Assembly: GCA_032718475.1 (NCBI GenBank)
Contig: JAUCBJ010002284.1
Location: 1 to 21,901 of the forward strand
Direction: 5' to 3'
DNA length: 21,901 nucleotides
Origin: Nemertoderma westbladi
Lineage: Eukaryota > Xenacoelomorpha > Nemertodermatida > Nemertodermatidae
The notes below the pieces were generated by a model, which saw nothing but the letters and a program-made list of their open reading frames with translations, searched no databases and was not told where the DNA came from. This document shows, in pieces, positions 1-14,592 of the stretch. The first letter of the stretch is position 1. Each line of letters begins with the position of its first letter. Position numbers and translations under genes: made by a program.

Positions 1-149
1 CACATTGAACGGCCTCCGGGTAGTGCACCGCTGTCTTACCGCTTCAATACCGCCAGACTAGTTTACCGCTCACGCACCGTTGGATGTGAACGGAGCTTTA
101 CAGTTTGTTTTTAGTCCGTGATGTAAAGCCGGTCGTAGATCAATGAACA
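1..149 (-). other. Probable 3' UTR or downstream flank of the SET gene
   Basis: Sequence downstream of the SET-gene stop codon. No coding signal and no AATAAA/ATTAAA on the minus strand were seen, so the transcript end probably lies before the window start. Confidence 0.3.
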
Positions 150-1712
150 TTAGTTCGTTAGTGTTCGCTTATAATTAGGGTCGCGCTCTGCAATCCCAGT
201 TAGATAATCTCGTAACACAACGTCGTGTTTCAGCTTCGAGTCCGCGTCTAGTAGTCCCAGAGCGTCGGCTGTACTAAGGGAATCAATCAGTTGTTTCGGA
301 GCCATGGAAGCCGTTCTACTCCATGCGTTACAGATGTGTTTAATCGGGGATCCATCGAACAAACTAGACAGTTGAGAGACAGGGAAGTGGACCATCGCAA
401 TGCGCTCTCGGCCTTCTACCACCGTGTTGAACTTGTATGTGTCAGCGTCAGACATTCCGTACCAAGCGAGCAGTTCCTCCCCCGCTGGGACTGGGCGTAG
501 AGTCATCAAGTAGAGGGAGTCGCTCTCCCTGAAAGCGAGAAGATTCTGGTGCTGACCGAAGTTGGCGCAGTTGATGAATCGAGACCACGTAGAGAAGCGC
601 ACGTCCTCGCTATCCAATACTAACTTATCGGGTAGATTATTGGTTGCATACAGAGTCCAACTGTATCGTCCTTGATCCGTCTTCCTGCTATAATTAAACG
701 GTTTTACCAGACCACCGTAAGTGAACACTGTCCCGGCTGGTAACTCAGTTACTGCGAAGACACCTAGACCCGCGTTCGGTATACCTGACTGCTTCACCTC
801 GATGCCACGCGGGATACTGAGCCAAGCTCGGTCGATCATTCCAGGAATGGTTGGCGTCTCATACAGGGTGGTCAACTCACTTATATACACACTTGGATCT
901 TTGTTCTGTTTGTAATTGATATACTGCTGAATGTACAGGGAAGGGTTTCCCAACTCAGGGGCCATTGTGCTTTTCCACGAAATCAGTTCTTCTCCCACTT
1001 CTGTGCTACAGTTCTCCGACTCACCCCTGATGACATTGTCCCTCTCGCAGTTTCCCGAGATCGCGTGAACGAAGCGAGTGTCGGGCATGCGAAGTCGCAT
1101 ACTGCTGGTGGATTTGTAGGATGGCATAATAAAATAGGGGCGATGTTTGGTATATCCAATCCCGTACCACGCAAATAATTCTTCTCCTTTTGTAACATTT
1201 TTTACTGTTAAATAGTAAACGTGTTCGTTTTCGAGAATGGTTATTAGGTTCTGTTCTTCTTTGTAGTTGGCTGCGTTAATGTATCGCGCCCAGTTGGATG
1301 TGTTCGGGTCCTCTGCGTCCAACTTCATGGACACCGATTTGTTGTTGTATTTGTAGATCGTCCAGGAGTAGACTTTGCTCTTGATTAAGTTTGGGTCGTT
1401 CCATTCTCGAATGATTCCGCCGTATTGGAACAGGGTCCCTGGGGGGAGGTCCCGCGCTGCGAACGCTCCCAGTCCGGCTCCCGGGAGCCGCGATCTTCGG
1501 AGTTCAATGACCCCCGTCGGAGCCGTGAGCTTCGCCCGATCCGGCCCCAGAGGGACATCGTTATCCGGGATGAAATTTAATGTGCTAATCGTTAAACGCT
1601 CGGAGTTCTTTGTTTCTTTATTATAAACAGTTCCAGTAATAACAGTAAGGAGAAGAAACATTGAGACCAATCCCATTTTTTCAGTGTTTATTTGATATGG
1701 AATTAGCGGCAT
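150..1712 (-). CDS. Tandem PR/SET-domain protein with N-terminal signal-like segment
   Basis: Single open exon of 520 residues ending in TAA. It contains two PR-type SET domains of the PRDM class, at about residues 66-188 and 300-422. Domain 1 shows WARYINAANYKEEQNL and GEELFAWYG; domain 2 shows WSRFINCANFGQHQNL and GEELLAWYG. Each domain is followed by a related tail, so the protein looks like an internal duplication of one SET-plus-tail unit. No zinc fingers, which most PRDM proteins carry, are present. Residues 13-30 (MGLVSMFLLLTVITGTVY) form a hydrophobic stretch like a signal peptide. Met13 has a better initiation context (AAAAAATGG) than Met1 and is the likelier start. There are four N-x-S/T sequons (near residues 124, 172, 234 and 340), which would fit secretion. 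PR/SET domains are known as lysine methyltransferases or inactive relatives; whether this one is catalytic, and its substrate, cannot be told. No AATAAA is seen in the 149 bases left after the stop. Confidence 0.82.
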   Translation of the reverse strand: MPLIPYQINTEKMGLVSMFLLLTVITGTVYNKETKNSERLTISTLNFIPDNDVPLGPDRAKLTAPTGVIELRRSRLPGAGLGAFAARDLPPGTLFQYGGIIREWNDPNLIKSKVYSWTIYKYNNKSVSMKLDAEDPNTSNWARYINAANYKEEQNLITILENEHVYYLTVKNVTKGEELFAWYGIGYTKHRPYFIMPSYKSTSSMRLRMPDTRFVHAISGNCERDNVIRGESENCSTEVGEELISWKSTMAPELGNPSLYIQQYINYKQNKDPSVYISELTTLYETPTIPGMIDRAWLSIPRGIEVKQSGIPNAGLGVFAVTELPAGTVFTYGGLVKPFNYSRKTDQGRYSWTLYATNNLPDKLVLDSEDVRFSTWSRFINCANFGQHQNLLAFRESDSLYLMTLRPVPAGEELLAWYGMSDADTYKFNTVVEGRERIAMVHFPVSQLSSLFDGSPIKHICNAWSRTASMAPKQLIDSLSTADALGLLDADSKLKHDVVLRDYLTGIAERDPNYKRTLTN

Positions 1713-2170
1713 TAAATGTGAGGCAGGTGTAAAATTGATTGTTGCCAGTTGCCACTGATTATTTTTTCAAATGTTTTAAAAAATTATTGTAAAGGCGAAA
1801 AGTGTTGACCTACCAAAAAACGATGCTTAATTTAAAGTGTTACAGTGTCAAATGGGGTGAAGTTATTGAACATTTGAAAGAAGCTCTTGATAAACACTAG
1901 ATGAGTTTTTCAGTGTTGAGTTATTTTTTATAAGTCTTATTGATTGCCCCAGATGTCAACATAGCATAATAATGATTGGCATTCTACATAAACCGCTGCG
2001 ATAACATTAACTAACCTTTAACAACATACAGTATACCTTAGATGAAATCATTGATTTTACTCTATGCTATTTATAGTTCGTAGATATATAGTATGTACAA
2101 GCATGGTCCGCCCCCGTCCAATAATGAACAAACTACATTGGTCACTAGTTTGGTTTTTCTAAAGATAGAG
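1713..2170. other. AT-rich spacer upstream of the SET gene
   Basis: No convincing coding exon on either strand. On the minus strand it should hold the 5' UTR and promoter of the SET gene, but I see no clear TATA box. On the plus strand it was searched for the lysyl-tRNA synthetase segment that should precede the exon at 2971; none was found. Confidence 0.4.
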
Positions 2171-2927
2171 TTACTAAAGTCCATTTCTTAAAATTAGGTA
2201 GCAGCTTATTTTTGGCCATAAATTAGCTTTAGTTTTGATCGTAGGGAGCTGACTCACTGTCCCTCTCTAGGTTCATTCTGTGCGGAATATAACGATTTTA
2301 TTCAAATCCACTTCCTATTTTATGATTTTATTATGTTTCTCATTCAAAAACGTCGTGGAAAAATGCAGCTTGTTTTTTTAATTGGTTCCAATATTTGAGT
2401 TTTAATAGATCAGTAATTATTACTGATACCAAAATATAGCTTGACTTTGACTTAACACATTTGTAGAGGTAACTTTCCTTAACGTTAATAAAACTATAAA
2501 AAGTTAATGCATAACTTTCCTTCAATATTCTTATATCAGGCAGTTATAGTTCCTTTATTGCTATAAAAAGCTTCTTTATAAAATTATTGTGGATATAAAA
2601 TCAATAAGATTTGGATACATTTGAGACGTAATTAACTATTGCAATGCCGCTAAATAATAAGCTCTAAGTTCTAGTTTTGAAACCAGCTAATATTGCTCTA
2701 TTAGAGTGAAAATTCTCGATTGTTGAAACATAATTTTAAACTTATGTGTTTTTTTAACAGCATTTTTAAATGAGAAAATAAAATAATATGACAAAATAGG
2801 AATTGGATTCCAATAAAATCGCTATATTCCGTATAGAATGAGCCCAAAACCAGCTCCCTTCGATTAAAACTCGCCGTTTTGGCCAAAAATAAGCTGCTGC
2901 CAAAATTAAAAAAAGGAACTTAAGTTT
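2171..2927. mobile_element. Foldback / long-terminal-inverted-repeat element
   Basis: Two arms of about 150-175 bp face each other, at about 2171-2345 and 2763-2927, around a spacer of about 420 bp with no coding capacity. The reverse complement of the left arm matches the right arm along its length. Shared words include GGCCAAAAATAAGCTGCT, AAAATAGGAA and ATAAAATCG followed by TATATTCCG. The right arm lacks about 17 bp present in the left. The structure fits a non-autonomous DNA element or MITE with long inverted repeats. No transposase and no clear target-site duplication were found, so the superfamily is unassigned. The right end lies about 45 bp before a lysyl-tRNA synthetase exon. Confidence 0.7.
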
Positions 2928-2970
2928 TTCCCTTTGATTATAAATGTAAATTCTCCGTTAATTATTGTAG

Positions 2971-8023
<5,053 letters not shown>

Positions 8024-11000
8024 TCACACTTTACTTAGTGGCCCCGGTTCGTCGTCAGGGGCATCACGGGACCTTAGCAACAGCGTAGCGTTGCGTAGCG
8101 CCGGCGTCGCTTGCGGGAATTCCTCGCTGAGTTTCTCTACTATCGTAGTGAGCCGATGTTGTCGATCCATCTGTTTCTCGTACTGAGTTTCAAGAGCCGC
8201 CTCGGATTTACACGCCGATTTGTATTTCCCGCCCTTTAACGATTCGTAGTTCTTGGCTTTACGTTGCGAACTGATCAGCTCGTGGAGTTTAATTGCTTTA
8301 GATTCCTTGTAGCGTTGTAACTCCTCCTCCATAGTTTCGACGCGTTGCTGGAGCTTTAAACACTCCGATTGTCGATCCTCTAACTCGCTGGCCATCGCCG
8401 TGGCGTTAGACTTCATCTCCCCGCTACGGGCATCGCATTCGAGCGAATCCTGTTGCGTCTTCTTCACTTTCTTCCTAGTCTCGTCCATCTGTTTCCGGAG
8501 CGTTGCCTGACTCGGCAACGGGGGCGGCAGCTTCTGCGCCGCGATCTTGGACACGGCCTCCCCTCGGGTAATTATCGTGTCCCGTCGCGATACCGCTTTC
8601 TCCATGTCCTGGATCATCTTCTCTTGTTGCCGTAGCAACTGGTTGAGGCGCACCTCCATCCTGTGGATTTCTGATTTCATCGCCCTGATCTCGCCCTGTC
8701 CGGCATCCGAATCTATCGCCGATTTGGTTTCTCTCAACAGCTGCGTTTTCTTCTCCCAAAGCATAATGTGACGTTCCGCTTCAATTAACGTGTTTAATAA
8801 ATCCTCTTTCTCCGTCTGCAATCTATCAAATTCTTCCTGAAGTTTTATCGAATCCCTTTCAGCTTCTTTAAGGTTTCCTACAAAGTCGTTCTCTAATAAT
8901 TGATTTTCAGCTTGTAAGAACTCATTCTGGTTGGAATTCTTGTGAACCAGTTGGTTTAGTTTTAGCATATCATTCTGAAGGTGTCTTATATTCGCTTTAA
9001 TGTCATTTAGTTCTTTCTCTTGACTACCGATCTCCCCTAAAATTCTCAGCTTCTTTTGGCTCAGTACTATGAATTGTTTCTTCAACATATCTACCTCACC
9101 GGACCTCTCATCGCTCTCCTGACTCAGTCTCACCAGCTCCGCTTGGTCCCTCAACCAATGTTGCTGGGCATCTGATATCGCTTGTTGTTGCATCTCAATA
9201 GCTTTATTCAAAGCCTTTATCTCAAACTCTTGAGGGGACACTTCCTCACCTCCGGTAGAGCGTTTCAGCTGTTCGATCTTCTTATTAAGCTGATCGATTT
9301 CGTTTTGTTTTCTCTCAATGAAGGCATTTCTTTTTAATATTTCTTGTTCGCTTTTTCCTATTACCGAAATTTTATTGGCTATTTCCTTATTTTGTGTTAA
9401 AACTGCTGCTTCCAGTTTTTTCCGCTTCGTTTGAGCTGCCGACAATGCGAGTCCAGCTTTTGCCCCATCGTTTTCTATTTTAGCCATTGTTTCCTCCATT
9501 CCTTGAGTTTGTTTCCTTAGTTTATCTGTCTGTTTCTTTGTGTATTCGGCAGCTTTATCCATGGTCAACTGTGAACGTATTTTCTCTGTAATTGCATCTT
9601 CTAGTCGTTTTCTTTCTTGGTATTCACGTTCGATCTGTATCCTCAGCGTTGTCACCTCGTTTTCTCGCATGTCTTTCTCCGCTGCCGCTTTGGATATAGC
9701 CTGTTCTGTTTCTTGTAGAATGCGATTGTGCGTTGCATATTCCTGGCTCAGTAGTTCCTTGCGTTGTTGACTTGTATTGATGAGTTTCTTGGTTGTGGCA
9801 ACATCCGAATCTTGATTGTTGAGAAGTATTGTCAGCTTCTCATTCTCTTCGTGAGATTTATTTATGGATTTTTTGTAACCATCGATTTCTTGGTTGAGAG
9901 TAAGAATGTCTTCGTTCCTTAGCCTCAGCGCTTCCAGCATAGCGGCATGAGCCTCATCCCTCCTTCTCATTCCTATGATACTGCTGTTCCATTGCTGGTA
10001 CAACTGTTTCTTTTCATAGCTAATTGCTTCTATCTCCATCGCGGCCTCTGCCAGTGCCGTTTTAGCTGCTGAGGTTTCCTGGTTCTGGGCTGCGCGTTGT
10101 GCCTCGTACAGGGCGATCTTCTCTCTCAGTTTATCCGCGGTCTCTACCAACCGGTTCACGAACAGATCTTGCTGCTGTTTCTTCCCTTCAGCCGTGGTTA
10201 CATCGACTTCGGCTTTCTTTGCCGCGCGTCGCATCACTGCCACGTCACTTCGCACGTCCTCCTTCGCGTTGTCCATATAATAGAGACGGGTTGCAAGGTT
10301 CTCCACCTCTGTCTGCAGCTGAGCGATCGTGTCCCGCTGGGTCTGCACGTTGCCTTGCGTGTCCCGGTACAAACCTCGGCGATGATCCACCTGCTCTTCC
10401 GTCTCTACACGATGGTCCAAGGTTTCTGTGTACCGGTCGTGCAACTTCTCCAACTGGAGCTGAGCCTTGGCCAACTGCTGCTGGATTCCGTACATGTCTA
10501 TTCCGATGGTTTCTCGTTCATCCCGCTTTCTCCGGACTCCGTCGTTCAGGTCTCTGTAGGTCAACGTCGCCTTCTCCAACTGCTTTGTGAGGAGTTTCCC
10601 CAACGCAGCTTGGAAGCGTTCCATCAGCGGATGGTCGGGGTCCAGGACCACGAGTTCCGCGTCCGGTTCCGTCTCCTCTCGGAATGTTTCTTCCGGCTCG
10701 TCCAGTAGTTGGTCGAAGTCTTCCTCAGCGAGTTCTCCCATCGGCGCAGACGTCGGATGGGAACTCTCCACGGACAATCGTCCGCCCACATCGTCGGACG
10801 AACGACCAGCACTGGATGCCACAGGTACTCTCTCTTCCACTGGCTCTACTTCCCCTTCTGTGTCCTTAACTTCTTCTTCTACGACTTCTTCAGTTTTACG
10901 TTCCTCGTCGACGATTGATTTATCCGGTTCATTGCCCTCTGTCGGTTCTCCATCAGGTACATCTTCTCCTTTCTCTGCAACCTTATCTTCCCCTTCAACC

Positions 11001-12192
11001 TCACCTCCAACGTCGTCAGCTTTTCTACCATCTTCTTCGTCGACAGTTTCCCTAGTTTTATCTGCCGCATTCTCAATAGATTCTCCTACATTTTCAGCCG
11101 AATCTTCAGGGGGTTTATCTTCATCGGGTACATCTTTGGCTTCACCCTCGTCCATTTTATCTATAAAATAAAAACAATTATTAATGAGTATCTATTTATG
11201 TTCTCATGAATTCGTATATAAAGTGTATATAAAAAGTTCAAATTCTAGCAATAAAGAGCAAATACGATATTATTTTTTTTTTAACAAGATACACTACAAT
11301 CGCGGTTAATGGCAATTTGATTATTACCGGCATTATAAATAAATTATCGTTTAATAAGATACAAGAAATAATATTTTAAAAATAACACGGGGTAATTATT
11401 AAATTATTATTTATACCATTATTTATTATGTTACAATGTGTTATGTTTAATTAGTATAAGGCATAAAATAACTTAAATTTGATTTGATTTTTACGCGAAT
11501 AAACGGCCTTCTTATCAATCATGTAGACAGGCAGACACACAAAGACCGGGCTAGAATTGCACAGAATTTAAGCGGAATGTACGTCGCGGGTTTTCGTAAG
11601 TAATGCTGAAGGGAATTAGGAAAATACCGGGTGGTTTTATTCCCTTTTTTATATTTTTTTTTACTACCGGTACGATTTTCTTACCGCCACAAACAACAGT
11701 GGTAAAAAATCGTGGTAAAATAACGGTCAAATTATCCCAACTAGTCACACCAAACCCTTGGGAGTGGGTAATGTATGTCGCAATCTCACTTTGCAACCTT
11801 ATAACAAGCTTTCCTATTTCTTTACATCACATATCAGACAGCGTGATTAGTAATCTAAATTGCTGTTTTCGTTATTGCTTTCCTATTTCTGTACTGAGTG
11901 GTGAGTTAGCGCTACATTTTCAAACTTAGCCTAAATAATGAAAATTGCAGCAGCGTATTACTGGCTACATGCTCACGGGAATAATGATGAAACCAGATTG
12001 AGATCCAGTTTTGGATCCATAAATACGATTAAACTTCGGCTAACCTTTATTTTCATCAGAATTTTCTTCGCTAGGCTTATTTTCACTTTCTGTAGTAACG
12101 TCCTCCATTGCGGATTCGACTACATTTTCTTCCTTTTCATCGGCTACCGGTTGTGGTATACCGTTTTCATTGCCTGACTCTTGATCGGCCAT
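8024..12192 (-). CDS. CCDC40: CCDC40, axonemal 96-nm ruler coiled-coil protein
   Basis: Two coding exons: 12192-12045 (49 codons plus one base) and 11160-8024. The donor is AAAG|GTTAGC and the acceptor TTTTATTTTATAG; the join GAT-AAA-ATG keeps frame and gives 1094 residues. Starting at the internal ATG at 11155 would give 1043, but the spliced start adds matching acidic sequence. The N-terminal ~215 residues are Glu/Asp-rich and disordered-looking. The family's conserved block begins at LVVLDPDHPLMERFQAAL (about residue 219) and is followed by about 800 residues of heptad-rich coiled coil, then HRLTTIVEKLSEEFP near the end. In the family, CCDC40 pairs with CCDC39 along the doublet microtubule and sets the 96-nm repeat for inner dynein arms, the nexin-dynein regulatory complex and radial spokes. 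Length is close to the ~1140 residues of the vertebrate protein. The very long last exon is unusual, since the vertebrate gene has many exons. Confidence 0.93.
11161..12044 (-). other. First intron of CCDC40
   Basis: 884-bp AT-rich intron. Around 11665-11722 there is an imperfect inverted repeat (TACGATTTTCTTACCG facing GGTAAAAAATCGTGGTA). The open frames here on both strands have no family resemblance and are not called. Confidence 0.75.
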
Positions 12193-12214
12193 ATTTTACA
12201 ATTTGTATTTATTC

Positions 12215-12227
12215 GTTACTTAGCAAC
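12215..12227 (-). promoter_or_regulatory. X-box (RFX-binding motif) of CCDC40
   Basis: Minus strand GTTGCTAAGTAAC, 23-35 nt before the CCDC40 start codon. It fits the RFX consensus of half-sites GTNRCY and RGYAAC with a one-base spacer. RFX factors are the established activators of ciliary genes and their sites usually sit close to the start, as here. Confidence 0.7.
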
Positions 12228-12280
12228 ACGCGATTTACCTCTAGTGGGAGTGCCAAGCAACAAGATATACGGCGACTCTG

Positions 12281-12285
12281 ATTGG
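12281..12285 (-). promoter_or_regulatory. CCAAT box upstream of CCDC40
   Basis: Minus strand GCCCAATCAG, about 90 nt before the start codon and 54 nt upstream of the X-box. It matches the NF-Y core; NF-Y often accompanies RFX at promoters. Confidence 0.45.
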
Positions 12286-12405
12286 GCACCTTAAAATGTA
12301 ATAGAATACTATTAATAAGTAACCAACTACTGTGGGGCGAGCCACGAAGTTGGCGGAGCCTTAGCGAATTGACACTGTTAGGGGGTGGGTCAATTTATGC
12401 AAATA

Positions 12406-12468
12406 GTTGTCGTCGTCGTCGTTGTCGTCGTCGTCGTCGTCGTCGTTGTCGTCGTCGTCGTCGTCGTT
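12406..12468. repeat. (GTC)n trinucleotide microsatellite
   Basis: About 20 GTC units with a few GTT interruptions. It leads directly into the 315-bp tandem repeat. Each later repeat begins with only a short GTTGTCGTCGTT, so this is an expansion of the unit boundary. Confidence 0.95.
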
Positions 12469-13520
12469 ACGATTTTGACATGCTAATAACTTTGTCGGAT
12501 TTAAAGCTGCCAAGTTGAAAATTTGTAGGTATCAATATGAGCAAAAGTTGAGATTTTTGAGAGACTTTCAGACACCATCAGTGCAATGGTCTCCCGCTAG
12601 AGGGCCTCATGTCTAAACATTAAATGCCCTCCCATTTCTTTGCTTTTAATCCGTTTAAGCTGAAACTTGGCAGATATGTATTAGACCATTAGCTGTGACT
12701 TTCAAAGGAGGCGAATCCATCTGCAGTTCTCCAGTCTGCCGCTAGAGGGCCAAAGGTCTGAAAGTGAAATCGTTGTCGTCGTTACGATTTTGACATGCTA
12801 ATAACTTTGTCGGATTTAAAGCTGCCAAGTTGAAAATTTGTAGGTATCAATATGAGCTAAAGTTGAGATTTTTGAGAGACTTTCAGACACCATCAGTGCA
12901 ATGGTCTCCCGCTAGAGGGCCACATGTCTAAACATTAAATGCCCTCCCATTTCTTTGCTTTTAATCCGTTTAAGCTGAAACTTGGCAGATATGTATTAGA
13001 CCATTAGCTGTGACTTTCAAAGGAGGCGAATCCATCTGCAGTTCTCCAGTCTGCCGCTAGAGGGCCAAATGTCTGAAAGTGAAATCGTTGTCGTCGTTAT
13101 GATATTGACATGCTTATAACTTTGTCGAATTTAAAGCTGCCAAGTTGAAAATTTGTTTTGTTGAAAATCAGTTCAACAGTCACCCGCTATAGGACTACTT
13201 TATGCCTGAAAGTGAATAGATTCTCCCGTCTCATTGATTTTAATCAGTTTAAGCTGAATCTTGCCATATATTCTGGACCACATGCTGCGTCTTTGTGGGG
13301 GGGGGGGGGGGGGGGGGGGGGGAGATTTAATCGGTCTGCCGCTATACGACGAAATTTCTGAAAGTGAGATCCGTCTCTCATTTCGTTATCCGTTATTCAA
13401 GATGAAACTTGGCCGATGTACGTATGTACTATTCATCCATAGGCTGTGTCTTTGTGGGGCTGGAGACCCTAATCCATCTTCAGTTCTCACTATACCGCTA
13501 GAGTCAGAAATGTCTGAATA
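12466..13520. repeat. 315-bp tandem repeat (dimer of ~155-bp units) with CTCF-like motifs
   Basis: Unit starts at 12466, 12781 and 13096, exactly 315 bp apart. Units 1 and 2 are nearly identical; the third diverges and breaks off after about 60 bp into degenerate half-units that run to about 13520. Each unit is a dimer of related halves. Each half carries CCGCTAGAGGGCC: exact at 12594, 12739, 12909 and 13054, degraded at 13184, 13339 and 13495. The sequence is non-coding, and the frames across it are artefacts of the GTC and poly(G) runs. Confidence 0.9.
13297..13322. repeat. Poly(dG) tract (26 G)
   Basis: Lies in a degenerate tandem-repeat unit at the spot where the sister unit reads CTTTGTGGGGCTGGAG (about 13450). 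It is therefore an expansion of an existing GGGG. Confidence 0.95.
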
Positions 13521-13876
13521 GAAATGAAAGAGGTAAAAAGTGATTAGGCGAAATCTGCTTAAAATTTGCTAATACAGTAATACTTTCGAATTAGTACTTA
13601 AATTAAATTTAAGTCACGTGCTGCGCGAAGGCCCCACTTCGTGTATACAGTAATCACAGAGCTGAATAATAATGGTAGGTATTCCTTGTGAGAACAGCGT
13701 TAATAAGCATTGAATAGTATTATAAGCACCAGCGGCAGCACCCTTAGTTATTTATGCCCATCTTTTATGATTTTCTAATCAAATGTAACCTAATACTTTG
13801 AGATCAGGACTTTTATTATACAACCATGGGTTATGGTTTCTACTTTACTATTACTATATATAAAATGTATTCGTAG

Positions 13877-14570
13877 GCCCGCCGCACACTAGAGATGCAA
13901 GATGCACGATGCAAAAATCGTTTCCGACGTACACTAGAGATGCAAGATTGCATCGTATTTTATTTTATATATTGATAGCTTTTATGTTATTTATTTATTG
14001 CGTTTCTGATCATCCACATATCATTTAATTTTCAATGGAAGACAGTGATGATGAAGTTATTGAAACTGTTTCTGCATATATGTTGTAGGGACAAACTAAA
14101 CTCATTTCACGAGAGCATTGGATACATCCAATAATTTTCAAGAGACCTGTGGTTAGCGTTACATGGCAAAGTTGTATGATCAACTGCGACATGCATCCCG
14201 ACCACAGAAATTTGCGAATTATACTCTCATGTCAGTTTCATTTGATGCACTTTTGGTCCCTAATTGATAGAAACATCCGAAAGTGTAGCACCAAGTTTAG
14301 AAAAGCTGCTAGTCACACCTAGGAACAGTATAATATAATATTGCGTGGCAACGGACGCTTATGTTATAGGCCTACTTTGATTATTTTAATGTATATTTCA
14401 AAGAATTTATCTTGCATCTCTAGTGTACGGCCTCCCATAGCTATACCATGTATTCTATAATTCGAGAAAAAATAGAACATCGAGGATGTCCTTTTTTTGC
14501 ATCTTGCATGATGTGCGTGGTCTGATAGGAAATAATGTATTCTAAAAAAAATGTGGATCTTGCATCCCCA
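13877..14570 (+). mobile_element. Degraded PIF/Harbinger DNA transposon
   Basis: Inverted ends share ACACTAGAGATGCAAGAT: left copies at about 13886-13903 and 13931-13948, and the reverse complement at 14409-14426. A second, looser pair is at 13890-13916 and 14491-14517. Between them the plus strand holds transposase remnants in shifting frames: MEDSDDEVIETVSAYML then a stop, REHWIHPIIFKR, LYDQLRHASRPQKFANYTLM followed by SVSFDALL, and LIDRNIRKCSTKFRKAASHT. These follow the order of the N-terminal part of Harbinger transposases (WVHP, the LR...F..Y.RM...FD.LL block, TKFRKAI). The DDE catalytic part is missing. Target-site duplications are not clear, and two nested copies are possible. Confidence 0.72.
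14035..14322 (+). pseudogene. PIF/Harbinger transposase fragment (broken)
   Basis: ATG at 14035 opens a short acidic frame with a stop after 17 codons. The transposase-like reading then continues with at least two frame changes and ends near the TKFRKAA block. Only the N-terminal third of a transposase is represented and no catalytic DDE residues remain, so it cannot be active. There is no sign of domestication: frames are not kept open. Confidence 0.65.
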
Positions 14571-14592
14571 CCCCCCCCCCCCCCCCCCCCCC
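14571..14592. repeat. Poly(dC) tract (22 C)
   Basis: Follows a stray ATCTTGCATC (about 14557) related to the Harbinger end sequence. With the preceding CCCCA it makes a near-continuous C run. Confidence 0.95.

Noticed and set aside
8475-8759. 94-codon minus-strand frame inside CCDC40
   Set aside because: A shifted frame of the same exon; the CCDC40 frame is continuous through it.
10097-11171. Plus-strand open frames of 60-203 codons across CCDC40
   Set aside because: They are the antisense of the CCDC40 coding exon, are biased by its codon use, and show no family resemblance.
11603-11929. 108-codon plus-strand frame in the CCDC40 intron
   Set aside because: Hydrophobic low-complexity AT-rich translation; lies within the intron and shows no family match.
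12282-12518. Frame with a long arginine-rich stretch
   Set aside because: The arginines come from translating the GTC microsatellite; no splice or family support.
13158-13521. Glycine-run frames across the poly(G) tract
   Set aside because: Produced by the homopolymer within the tandem repeat.
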